Assembly (NCBI GenBank): GCA_002382665.1
Contig: DFZA01000010.1
Coordinates: 62,001-126,000 of the forward strand
DNA length: 64,000 nt
Direction of reading: 5' to 3'
From: Peptococcaceae bacterium UBA4068
GTDB taxonomy: Bacteria; Bacillota; Dehalobacteriia; UBA4068
Each line of letters opens with the position of its first letter. Within the stretch, counting starts at the first letter, position 1. The position numbers and the translations under genes are program-made. Shown in pieces: positions 9,058-17,551 of the stretch. A model generated the notes under the pieces. The model had not been told where the DNA came from. It saw only the letters and a list, made by a program, of their open reading frames with translations, and did not search any database.

Positions 9058-10116
9058 TTAAACAGAATTACGCTCTCTTTTGTCTGAGGCAGAAATGATT
9101 TGTCTGCGGTTCCCCCGCAAGACGCCCAATCTATCGGCACCAACAAAAGTAACAATCGTGATAATAATTAAGACCATGACTGCTTGCGAACTAGTCAATA
9201 ATGCCATCAATACCGCACAAAAACCAAGCACAATGCTGATTGCATAAATAATCAATACTGTTTGCATATGCGATAAACCCAGCGACAGTAAACTATGATG
9301 CAAATGGCCATTATCGGCTTGGAAAATCGGTCGGTGTAAAAACATCCGCCGCACAATCGCAAAAAAAGTATCAAATACCGGTATGCCCATAATAATCAGC
9401 GGAATAAAAATCGAAATAACCGTAGCTCCCTTGGACAGACCCATTACCGCCAAAGCGCCGAGGATAAATCCAAGGAAAAGCGAGCCGCAATCACCCATAA
9501 ACGTCTTTGCCGGATGAAAGTTGTAGCGCAAAAAGCCAAAAGCAGCCGCTGCTAATATAGCCGCCAAAGCTGCCGTTACTACGTCGCCCTGGGTAAAACA
9601 AACGATGGTCATGGTCAAAGCGGCTATCGCTGATACTCCGGCAGACAGACCGTCCAAACCGTCGATTAAATTGACCGCATTAGAAACGCCGGTTAACCAA
9701 ATAACAGTTACCGGGACAGCAAAGATACCCAAAGAAATTAAACCGCCGTCAAAGGGATTGGTGATAAAACGAATACAGAATCCGCCCTGAATCAACACTA
9801 AAGAAGCAAATACTTGTCCCAACAATTTGACTTTTGGCGATATTCCGCGAGCATCATCTATCAAACCAAACAGCATGACAATCGTGCCGGATACCAACAA
9901 CGCCGCAACTTGCCGCGTATATACCCCTAAAAACATTGTACCGGCAACAAAAGCGATATAAATAGCCACGCCGCCCATGCGAGGTATGGATGATTGATGA
10001 ACCTTGCGTGCATTCGGTTGGTCTACAATATGCAGCTTGTCCGCAACGCGAATGCTAATCGGCGTCGCAACCAAGGCTACTATTAGAGTTAATAAAACAG
10101 TGGCAAATAAATACAT
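9058..10116 (-). CDS. Undecaprenyl-phosphate GlcNAc-1-phosphate transferase (WecA/TagO family)
   Basis: A 352-residue polytopic enzyme of the MraY/WecA family. It transfers a sugar-1-phosphate from a UDP-sugar to undecaprenyl phosphate, the first step of teichoic acid or secondary wall polymer synthesis. Catalytic landmarks are visible: the LIDDARG aspartates, NLIDGLDGLSAG, FMGDCGSLFLG, and the C-terminal histidine cluster GHLHHSLL. The N-terminal NARKVHQSSIPRMGG stretch is typical of WecA/TagO. Start ATG 10116 with AGGAG. It heads the run to the SH3 and HEAT genes. The SLH proteins in this window need a secondary polymer, which this enzyme could begin; that link is inferred. Confidence 0.93.
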   Translation of the reverse strand: MYLFATVLLTLIVALVATPISIRVADKLHIVDQPNARKVHQSSIPRMGGVAIYIAFVAGTMFLGVYTRQVAALLVSGTIVMLFGLIDDARGISPKVKLLGQVFASLVLIQGGFCIRFITNPFDGGLISLGIFAVPVTVIWLTGVSNAVNLIDGLDGLSAGVSAIAALTMTIVCFTQGDVVTAALAAILAAAAFGFLRYNFHPAKTFMGDCGSLFLGFILGALAVMGLSKGATVISIFIPLIIMGIPVFDTFFAIVRRMFLHRPIFQADNGHLHHSLLSLGLSHMQTVLIIYAISIVLGFCAVLMALLTSSQAVMVLIIITIVTFVGADRLGVLRGNRRQIISASDKRERNSV

Positions 10117-10202
10117 TTCTTATCTCCTATGGTTATCCGCAATACACAACCATATTTCTAAACTTCCCTAATTTATATTTTCTCACTATTAATTAGCTTT
10201 TG

Positions 10203-11738
10203 TCAATCTTTTTGTGTTTTATTTCGCAAACTGTAGTAAATTTCTTTTAAAATAGTTATCCCCATTATTCGAGTAAAAATAAAATATAGGCCGCAACCAA
10301 TAATAATTAATACTAGAACTTGCAAGGCAAGAACTGAGCGCATTAACGCCATCGGTACAATCTTTAGCGAAATAAAAATTAACACACCCATTAATATAGC
10401 CGCAACAGTCATTTTTAATATTTGTTTGATATTGATGCCGCCGTCTAAACTCTTACGTAAATACAAAACATGAAACAAAGTATTGACGGCAGCAGCCAAA
10501 GAATTGGCTAAAGCAAGCCCGCCATGCGCCATATACGGCATTAACAACAAGCTGGCGCCAATATTGACCGCAATGGAAATTAAACCGGCAATCAACGGTT
10601 GCTTGACTTCATTCATCGCGTAAAATGCTCTGGTCAGCAACATATTAAACCCCATAAAAACTATACTGGGGCTGATATAAAACAAAGCATAGGCTGTAAT
10701 TCTCGTAGCCTCGGCATCAAAACTGCCACTTTCAAATAATACGCGGATGATCGGTTCGCTTAAAACCATCAACCCTACCGTGGCCGGTAAAGCTAAGAAA
10801 GCAACCATATCCAAACCTTTATCGACGGCCGCCTTTAAAGACGGTTTATCATCTTCCAATGCTTTTTGGGTCATTAAAGGATAAATAACGGTGGCAATCG
10901 CGGCAACAAAAATGCCCAGTGGCATATTCATCAGCTTGCTGGCGTAATTAAGCGCCGAAATACTGCCCTCAGCCAAACCAGAGGCAAATATCCTGTTGAT
11001 TATCGTATAAATTTGATTAACAGCAATGCCAATGACAATCGGCGCTATGTTTTTAGCGGCTTGCCGCAGCGCCGGATGATGGAAATCGCATACCGGAAGA
11101 TATACAAAACCGCAGCGTTTGAGCGCAGGTATTTGTATAAGCAAAAAACCCAAGAAACTGACTAAAGTCGCCCAGGCCAATACATGAATATTATTTCCCG
11201 CGAAACAGATGATGCCGCCAATAATAATCAAACTGCCAACACCGGGAGCAATGGCGGCAACCGCAAAACGGCGGCGGCAATTAAGAATGCCCGATATTAC
11301 CATGCCTACGCCCATAAATAATACTGAAGGGAAGATAACCCGCATCAAATTTATAGCCAGTTGGCTGGTCACCGGATCAAGTCCGGGCGCCGTCAATTTC
11401 ACTAAAAACCGGGCAAAGATAATGCCGGCAATACTGACAATTAATAATACCAACACCGTAATATTAATTAAAGAGCTGCCGACAATACTCGCTTCTTGAT
11501 TGCATAGCTGATCCTCTTCGGGCCAATAACGCGCCAATGCCGGTATTACCGCTACAACTAACGCATAGCCCAAAACGGATTGCAGGCTATAAGGCAACGT
11601 ATAAGCAACAAGGTAGGCGTCTGTCAAATATGAGGCGCCAAATCCTGAAGCAATAAACATCTCCCGCAAAAAACCTAAGAGCTTAACGACAATATTTATT
11701 ATAAAAACCGCGCCCGCCGCTCGGATAATGCTACCCAC
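10203..11738 (-). CDS. MurJ-like lipid flippase (second copy)
   Basis: A 511-residue MVF/MOP-family membrane protein. It shows the same signature as MurJ (KLLGFLREMFIASGFG, TDAYLVAYTLPY) and 14 hydrophobic segments. The start is a GTG at 11738 with AAGGAG nine bases upstream. It differs much from the copy at 32-1648. Being next to a WecA/TagO-type enzyme, it may flip a different undecaprenyl-linked product, or be a sporulation-stage flippase; both are inferences. The gap to the WecA-like gene is 86 bases. Confidence 0.88.
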   Translation of the reverse strand: MGSIIRAAGAVFIINIVVKLLGFLREMFIASGFGASYLTDAYLVAYTLPYSLQSVLGYALVVAVIPALARYWPEEDQLCNQEASIVGSSLINITVLVLLIVSIAGIIFARFLVKLTAPGLDPVTSQLAINLMRVIFPSVLFMGVGMVISGILNCRRRFAVAAIAPGVGSLIIIGGIICFAGNNIHVLAWATLVSFLGFLLIQIPALKRCGFVYLPVCDFHHPALRQAAKNIAPIVIGIAVNQIYTIINRIFASGLAEGSISALNYASKLMNMPLGIFVAAIATVIYPLMTQKALEDDKPSLKAAVDKGLDMVAFLALPATVGLMVLSEPIIRVLFESGSFDAEATRITAYALFYISPSIVFMGFNMLLTRAFYAMNEVKQPLIAGLISIAVNIGASLLLMPYMAHGGLALANSLAAAVNTLFHVLYLRKSLDGGINIKQILKMTVAAILMGVLIFISLKIVPMALMRSVLALQVLVLIIIGCGLYFIFTRIMGITILKEIYYSLRNKTQKD

Positions 11739-11777
11739 AAACTGCTACTCCTTCATATTGCGATAAAATTATCGTTA

Positions 11778-12476
11778 TTAAACCTGCAGATCATCGGGTA
11801 TTTCTACTTCGGATTGATCAAGAGAATTAATGCGGAAGTTTTGGTATCCTACCTTTAACCGTTCTCCGGTAAAAGAATCGGTAAACTCAACTTGCAGTGG
11901 TATGCCATACTTAGTGCTGACCCAATATTTATTACCATTTGAATTTTCTAATATCATACAACACTGATCTTCTATAGTATCAAAACCGCTGGCTTCCCAA
12001 TCTCTGTAATCATAATCCTCTTCATCAATCAAAATATCCAGATCTTGATCATCAAACGACGTCTGAACCGCATGATAATCATTATCCGGCGAATAAGAAA
12101 CAACAGTATGATCAGCGCAATCATAATAGGAAATATCTTCGCCGGCGTCACCAACCGATGAAATGATTTTAACTTTACCGCCCATATACCAGGTTTTAAT
12201 ATTGGCACTACCGGAAGCATAAGCAATCGTTTGCTCATAATAATAAGATTCGATTTTTGAACGCGCTGTCAATAGGTCATCAACCGTAGTCTCGCGGCCA
12301 TTATCAGTAAATTGGTCGTGATCCGGTTTAACATTGTCAGTAGACTGTTCTTCCTGACCCTCTTCGATAATTACCATTTGGCTGTCGGCGTCCCGGTTTT
12401 TATCACAACCGTTCAGCAATGCCATTGGTATTAATAGCAAACATACAGCAACCATACGTATCATACCGGCTTGCAT
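11778..12476 (-). CDS. Lipoprotein with LolA/sigma-regulator-like fold
   Basis: A protein of about 232 residues with a clear lipobox (MALLNGC), so it is exported and lipid-anchored. The mature part begins with an acidic linker; the rest is beta-rich with a YWVSTKYGIPLQVEF stretch that recalls LolA/MucB-type lipoprotein-sensing folds common in Clostridia. I chose ATG 12476 because GGGAG is eight bases before it; ATG 12482 is too close. The gene is upstream of murJ2 by 39 bases and likely starts that minus-strand operon. Function unknown. Confidence 0.75.
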   Translation of the reverse strand: MQAGMIRMVAVCLLLIPMALLNGCDKNRDADSQMVIIEEGQEEQSTDNVKPDHDQFTDNGRETTVDDLLTARSKIESYYYEQTIAYASGSANIKTWYMGGKVKIISSVGDAGEDISYYDCADHTVVSYSPDNDYHAVQTSFDDQDLDILIDEEDYDYRDWEASGFDTIEDQCCMILENSNGNKYWVSTKYGIPLQVEFTDSFTGERLKVGYQNFRINSLDQSEVEIPDDLQV

Positions 12477-12759
12477 TTTCATATCTCCCTAAATATGAAT
12501 ATATACTTCTTTCATAGAATTATATCACCAGTATAATGGGAAAACAATCATTTATATTCATAACGTACATATAAATTGATAATAATTTTCACTTATAAGC
12601 TTAATATCTCTTTACTTTTAATAAATATATTAGTATAATAAAGTGGGTTATTGTATGTGCAATTTCTATAAGTTAACAATTGATATTGGAATTTATAGTA
12701 GTGTATATAGGTTATATGTCTGATGGTAAAATGGTAATCTATTAGGAGGAAATGTTTTT

Positions 12760-13722
12760 ATGATTTCAAAAATCAAATTACTTAAGAACGAATCCGGCCA
12801 GGCTATGGTTCTAGTTTCATTAATGTGTGTCGTATTATTCGGCTTTACAGCTGTTGCCATTGATTGGGGAAGAGTCGCTATAGAGAAAAATCAGCTGCAA
12901 AATACCGCCGATGCCGCAGCGTTAGCCGGGGCACAGGATTTGCCAAGCACAGCTACTGCTGAGAATACAGCGATCAGTTATGCCGAGGATAACGGTGTCC
13001 AATCTTCTGAGACAACAGCCACTGCTCCATATAACGGAGATTCAAAAAAAATTGAGGTCGTATGTTCTAGACCAGTAGAATACACATTTGCCCGTGTTTT
13101 GGGGTTTAACAATACAACGGTAAGTGCCCGGGCGGTAGCTAGTAACACTGGAACATCTTCCGGTGAATCAGGACTGAGGCCCTGGGCTGTGCAGTCAAAG
13201 TATAAGGAGATGGGTGGTAAAAAGGGTGATACCTGGACTGGAAATTGGCTGGATTATACCTATTCATATGGACTTGAATTTGAACTGAAAGAAGGCGGTG
13301 GCGGAGGTTCCAATGGTTATTACGGGGTTGCTGCTTTTGGAGATCAGAATGCTAGTTCCGCCGATGTGTATAAAGACAATATAACTAATGGATACGATGG
13401 TATCGTCAAGATTGGCGATATTATAAAAGACGGCCCGGGTAACAAAAATGTAAAAAATGTAATTAATGATCTTATGACGGAATCAGGCGATACTGAAGGC
13501 GATTATACTAAAGCAACAAAAGGTGATTCACGTGTTATTATAATACCCAAAGTAGATCCGACGAATAGTAATAAGGTTATCGGTTTTGCAGCCATATATC
13601 TGAAGTCTGTTGATCAACAAGGTTATATCACAGCTAATTTCTTATATGACACTACTTGGTCAGAATCCCAAAAAGAGTCACATGATGATTGGGGCCTAGA
13701 GCCTGTCAAGCTTATCGATTAA
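12760..13722 (+). CDS. TadE/TadG-like pseudopilin-domain protein
   Basis: A 320-residue protein. The N terminus is typical of TadE/TadG proteins of Flp-pilus systems: NESGQAMVLVSLMCVVLFG, a transmembrane helix, then AIDWGRVAIEKNQLQNTADA and ALAGAQDL. The C-terminal 200 residues are a secreted, Gly/Asp-rich domain I do not recognise. The ribosome site AGGAGGAAATG fits ATG 12760. A TATAAT at 12634-12639 may be its promoter. No other tad gene (tadA, tadB, tadC, flp) is present, so it is an orphan, probably displayed on the membrane next to the LPXTG/sortase genes. Confidence 0.8.
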   Translation: MISKIKLLKNESGQAMVLVSLMCVVLFGFTAVAIDWGRVAIEKNQLQNTADAAALAGAQDLPSTATAENTAISYAEDNGVQSSETTATAPYNGDSKKIEVVCSRPVEYTFARVLGFNNTTVSARAVASNTGTSSGESGLRPWAVQSKYKEMGGKKGDTWTGNWLDYTYSYGLEFELKEGGGGGSNGYYGVAAFGDQNASSADVYKDNITNGYDGIVKIGDIIKDGPGNKNVKNVINDLMTESGDTEGDYTKATKGDSRVIIIPKVDPTNSNKVIGFAAIYLKSVDQQGYITANFLYDTTWSESQKESHDDWGLEPVKLID

Positions 13723-13868
13723 CGTTGGTTGCAATAATAAACAAGATATAGCAGTGAAAAAATAACAACGAATTTCCGCCGAACTATGGAATCCATAAGG
13801 CGGTTTAGAAAAATTTTTAGAGTTACACTTTCTCCATATTTGTTTAAAATTAAGGTTGTTTTGCAAGC

Positions 13869-13904
13869 AAATCCCCTTTTATCATGAAAGATAACAGGGG
13901 ATTT
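13869..13904 (+). terminator. Intrinsic terminator after the TadE/G-like gene
   Basis: Hairpin AAATCCCC / GGGGATTT with a T-rich tail, about 145 bases after the stop codon. Confidence 0.7.
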
Positions 13905-14076
13905 ATTAATTTGTCATACAACATCAACCCAAAATTAGAGTGGCTTTATATAAGAAAATATAATATATGAAAATGTTTTACAAGGTGATTATTTAAAGGG
14001 TAGTAATAACGATATCATAAAAGCTAGGCAAAATAGATTACGGCAATTCAGTTATTAGTACCGTTACAAATAAATA

Positions 14077-14114
14077 AGAGAAGCGGTAGGCTTTATCAGC
14101 CGTCCCGCTTCTCT
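14077..14114. terminator. Terminator hairpin between convergent genes
   Basis: AGAGAAGCGG / CCGCTTCTCT arms followed by a T-rich tract on the plus strand; it lies 42 bases beyond the end of the LPDTG gene. Confidence 0.7.
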
Positions 14115-14155
14115 TCTCTTTTTATTATTTAAACATTGACTGACTATAGATATAC

Positions 14156-16672
14156 TTATTTACTCTTGCGCTTAGCTTTCGAGTTCAATAACAGGGCGGA
14201 CGCGATAAGCACAATGCCTAAGATACCAATAATAGTAGCGGTCGCCATTCCACCTGTATCAGGTAGTACATCGATATCGCCTAATACTCCAGATTCTTCT
14301 TCGGGTTGGACTACAGGTTGATCTCCGTTATCTACGTCAATATCGCCTAATACTCCGGATTCCTCGAATATATTCTCAATAACAACGCCTACCCGGGATG
14401 TACCGGTTATTTTTCCAGTAGAGCTACTATCCGGTCCCGTCCAGCCGGCATCTTTCTGATCATCTGTAAGTGTTTCGGTTACGGTATATTCTGCGCCTAA
14501 AGGAATTTTTGTGAAGGTAGCTGATTCTCCGTTAGCAAGCGAAAGGGTATATTTGCCATCACTCAATGTTCCTCCGTTGCATTTGATTCCGCTCAAATCG
14601 CTTCCTGTAAACTGAACCGTAATATCAAATTTCTCTATTGTGGACGCACCGTCGCCAGTGACATTTTTCGTAACAATTAATGAACCGTATTCATCCGGAT
14701 CAGACGGCGTATCTTTGTCATATTTATTCTTTACTATGATGTCGTTCTGCTGAGAATCACTGATTGTACCGGATGCGTCGCTGCTTGCTCTGAACCATCC
14801 CTTGCTTATTTGCGTACTGGTCAGTTTTTCTATTACGGTATAGGTTGTTCCCAGCGGGATATTTGTAAATGTCGCAAACTCGGCATCACTCAAGGACAGA
14901 GTGTATGTACCGTTCGAGTCTGTATCCCCGCCGCTGAAGTCGATATCTTCAAGACTACCACTACCGTTTTCTCCGATATTAAACTGAACTGTGATAGCGA
15001 AATCTGCATCGGGTGCACCTGTTGTCAATACGTCCTTGGTTACCTTCAATGAACCGTATTCAGGATCTCCAGGTGGCGTTCCCGGATCATATGTATTCTC
15101 AACTGTTTTATCAACCTCTGTTGTGCTGTTTATTGTACCGTTTAAATCATTCGCCTCATTCACCGGGCCTTCCCAACCTGCTGAGGTTTGCGCAGGAGTT
15201 AGGTTCTCCGTTATGGTATAGCCTATTCCCATTGGGATATTTGTAAATTCCGCGAACTCATCATCACACAATGACAGAATATATGTGCCGTTCGGGCTTG
15301 TAGTCCCGCCGCTGAATTCTATATCATTAAGATTATCGGTTGTTCCTGAAAACTGTACTGTGATAGCAAATTCCTCTGTCGAGGATGCATTGTCACCAGT
15401 TACATTTTTCGTCACCTTCAATGAACCGTATTCAGGATCTCCCGGCGGCGTTCCCGGATCATATGTATTCTCAACTGTTTCTTCAACCTCTGCTGTGCTG
15501 TTTATTGTACCGTTTAAATCATTCGCCTCATTCACCGGGCCTTCCCAACCTGCTGAGGTTTGCGCAGGAGTTAGGTTCTCCGTTATGGTATAGCCTATTC
15601 CCATTGGGATATTTGTAAATTCCGCGAACTCATCATCACACAATGACAGAATATATGTGCCGTTCGGGCTTGTAGTCCCGCCGCTGAATTCTATATCATT
15701 AAGATTATCGGTTGTTCCTGAAAACTGTACTGTGATAGCAAATTCCTCTGTCGAGGATGCATTGTCACCAGTTACATTTTTCGTCACCTTCAATGAACCG
15801 TATTCAGGATCTCCCGGCGGCGTTCCCGGATCATATGTATTCTCAACTGTTTCTTCAACATCTGTTGTTTCGTCGTTTATTTCGCCTTCCAAATCATCAG
15901 CCGGGCCTTCCCAGCCTGCGTCTTCCTGATCACCCGTAAGTGTTTCGGTTATGGTATAGGACGTTTCCAGCGGGATATTTGTAAAGGTAGCGAATTCTCC
16001 GTCAGCAAGCGAGAGATCATATGTGTCTGTGTCATCATTCCATGTCCCACCACTGCATTGGATTCCGCTTAAATTGTCCCCTGAAAATGCTACCGTGATA
16101 GCAAATTCCTCTGTCGTGGATGCATCGTCGCCAGTTACATCCTTCGTTACTTTCAATGAACCGTATTCAGGATCTACCGGCGGTTCGTAGGAAATCAGAT
16201 CAATATGGCTGACACCTTCATCATGACAACAAGTAGCAGGATCAGGACTATTAATTTTGCTTACTGTGACCGTTTTGTTTGCAGTATTTATTTCTATTTG
16301 ATAATTATACTGGTTACCTGCTATAAAATCATATAGTTTAAAACTTGTCGATGTGGTTACATAACTATTTGCTGGATCAACACTCGGGTCCAAATAGTCT
16401 TTATCCTGATTATAATCTTTTCCTATTACACTTTTAATTGTGTCATTATCATCGGTGATAGTATCGTCAACCCAGATAAAAGCAGAAGTAGACTGCTTTA
16501 TCACAATAATATTCGAGTCGCCGTAGTCATAAGTCCCCAGTGCATTAAAGATCTGTCCATCTAATTTATAGCTTCCAGTCGTGTCGGCCGCCAATGCCGC
16601 TGCACAGACACATAAAACGATTACTAAAATAAAAATAATACTGAATACTTTTCCTTTAACTTTTTTAATCAT
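14156..16672 (-). CDS. LPXTG (LPDTG) surface protein with five pilin-like repeat domains
   Basis: An 838-residue cell-wall protein. Residues 1-28 are a signal peptide. Residues about 30-170 are a unique head. Then come five beta-sandwich repeats of about 115-125 residues (DUF5979/Cna-B-like), each opening with EYGSLKVTK and closing with ENTYD-like residues. The lysine of VTK, the glutamate of TITE and the asparagine of EN are placed as in domains that form Lys-Asn isopeptide bonds; this is inference. The C terminus has a duplicated EESGVLGDIDV, the sortase signal LPDTG, a hydrophobic helix and a basic KAKRKSK tail. Repeats 2 and 3 are almost identical in DNA. The sortase at 19042 is its likely anchor enzyme. 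The ribosome site GGAGG is 13 bases from the start, which is long. Confidence 0.88.
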   Translation of the reverse strand: MIKKVKGKVFSIIFILVIVLCVCAAALAADTTGSYKLDGQIFNALGTYDYGDSNIIVIKQSTSAFIWVDDTITDDNDTIKSVIGKDYNQDKDYLDPSVDPANSYVTTSTSFKLYDFIAGNQYNYQIEINTANKTVTVSKINSPDPATCCHDEGVSHIDLISYEPPVDPEYGSLKVTKDVTGDDASTTEEFAITVAFSGDNLSGIQCSGGTWNDDTDTYDLSLADGEFATFTNIPLETSYTITETLTGDQEDAGWEGPADDLEGEINDETTDVEETVENTYDPGTPPGDPEYGSLKVTKNVTGDNASSTEEFAITVQFSGTTDNLNDIEFSGGTTSPNGTYILSLCDDEFAEFTNIPMGIGYTITENLTPAQTSAGWEGPVNEANDLNGTINSTAEVEETVENTYDPGTPPGDPEYGSLKVTKNVTGDNASSTEEFAITVQFSGTTDNLNDIEFSGGTTSPNGTYILSLCDDEFAEFTNIPMGIGYTITENLTPAQTSAGWEGPVNEANDLNGTINSTTEVDKTVENTYDPGTPPGDPEYGSLKVTKDVLTTGAPDADFAITVQFNIGENGSGSLEDIDFSGGDTDSNGTYTLSLSDAEFATFTNIPLGTTYTVIEKLTSTQISKGWFRASSDASGTISDSQQNDIIVKNKYDKDTPSDPDEYGSLIVTKNVTGDGASTIEKFDITVQFTGSDLSGIKCNGGTLSDGKYTLSLANGESATFTKIPLGAEYTVTETLTDDQKDAGWTGPDSSSTGKITGTSRVGVVIENIFEESGVLGDIDVDNGDQPVVQPEEESGVLGDIDVLPDTGGMATATIIGILGIVLIASALLLNSKAKRKSK
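15060..15803. repeat. Tandem near-identical 372-bp direct repeat inside the LPDTG gene
   Basis: Two copies (15060-15431 and 15432-15803) encode 124-residue units and differ at only a handful of bases, for example ATCAAC/TTCAAC in the linker and CAGGTGG/CCGGCGG. The flanking domains are much more diverged. This is a recent in-frame duplication and could vary in copy number between strains. Confidence 0.92.
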
Positions 16673-16774
16673 AAAATTTCATTCGCCTCCTCATATCTCT
16701 TTCGCCTAATGTTTTCTTAAATCTAATTATTTGGTCGGGATTGCTGTTCTGTCGTGTTTAAATGTCTGATTACT

Positions 16775-17254
16775 TTACTTAGTGTCCGCTGCTAATTTAT
16801 TGTTCATCACTCCGTCTCCGTCCAGAGCGCTGTCAATCATCTTCAGAAGCTCAAGTGCACTGCGAAAATTCAGCGTACAGTTCTTTTCGGCCCATGTTAC
16901 CTTTCCCTGCCAGGTAGCATTTTGCCTGTATTGTATATGCACTACAAACGTCCCTTTATCACCTTGCTGAGAAGTAATATCATTTTCATTCATAAAATTC
17001 GCAATCACCTCTTTCACCGGAGACCTCAGTTGTTTTTTGGCACTGAAAGTTCTTGATTTTGTTGATGACTGAGGGTATCCAATACGGTCAAATACCTCTT
17101 CCATTTCCAAAAATATTTTTTGTGGTCCCACAAACGGAACCGCAGCAGTACTCAAGCAATGGAATATTCTTCCCGAAAACCCTGATTGATCTACCTGATC
17201 AACACAAATCGTAAATACGCTCGAAGCGCGAGTAGTGGATTTTGAATTAACCAT
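16775..17254 (-). CDS. Uncharacterised protein with a conserved-looking C-terminal motif
   Basis: A 159-residue soluble protein with no signal peptide or membrane segment. It starts with a FTICVDQVDQSGFSGRIF stretch, has a basic middle (KKQLRSPVKEVIANFM) and ends with YRQNATWQGKVTWAEKNC and NFRSALELLKMIDSAL, which I associate from memory with small clostridial proteins found beside BTAD regulators and surface proteins. No catalytic motif is visible. It lies between the LPDTG gene (102 bases downstream) and the BTAD regulator on the same strand. Candidate accessory or signalling protein of this island; function unknown. Confidence 0.6.
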   Translation of the reverse strand: MVNSKSTTRASSVFTICVDQVDQSGFSGRIFHCLSTAAVPFVGPQKIFLEMEEVFDRIGYPQSSTKSRTFSAKKQLRSPVKEVIANFMNENDITSQQGDKGTFVVHIQYRQNATWQGKVTWAEKNCTLNFRSALELLKMIDSALDGDGVMNNKLAADTK

Positions 17255-17499
17255 CCTTTGGTCTCTCCCCTTTTGATGAATTCATAATAACATCGCTCAT
17301 CTACGATTTGGCTACAAAACCCCAAAATATGTAAAAATATTACAATTTTTGTTCCTAAGGTCTAAGGTTAAACATTGCCCAGATAAATAGATGGATAAAT
17401 TCAATATTATTGTTTTATTCAACAAAAAAGATCCTAATTGTAATCAATTGGATCAAAAAAACAGACAACATGTGTAATTATCTGTTGATAATTATAAAA

Positions 17500-17521
17500 G
17501 GCGTATCAATATTGATACGCC
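17500..17521 (-). terminator. Palindromic terminator after the BTAD regulator
   Basis: Perfect 22-base inverted repeat GGCGTATCAAT/ATTGATACGCC followed on the minus strand by TTTTAT. The rest of the 17255-17551 gap is AT-rich, with one more hairpin (GATCCTAATTG / CAATTGGATC) at 17430-17455. Confidence 0.75.
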
Positions 17522-17551
17522 GTTAATTATTAATTCCGAAAATCTGAAACA

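Larger units (their letters stand above)
13723..14155. other. Intergenic region with three hairpins, no gene seen
   Basis: This convergent gap holds CCGCC/GGCGG inverted repeats at about 13774-13803 and two terminators described separately. The rest is AT-rich, and I find no coding frame with a ribosome site. Confidence 0.6.

Noticed and set aside
15285..15929. Two plus-strand frames with the same long protein sequence
   Set aside because: They are the opposite strand of the duplicated LPDTG repeats; no ribosome site and low-complexity composition.
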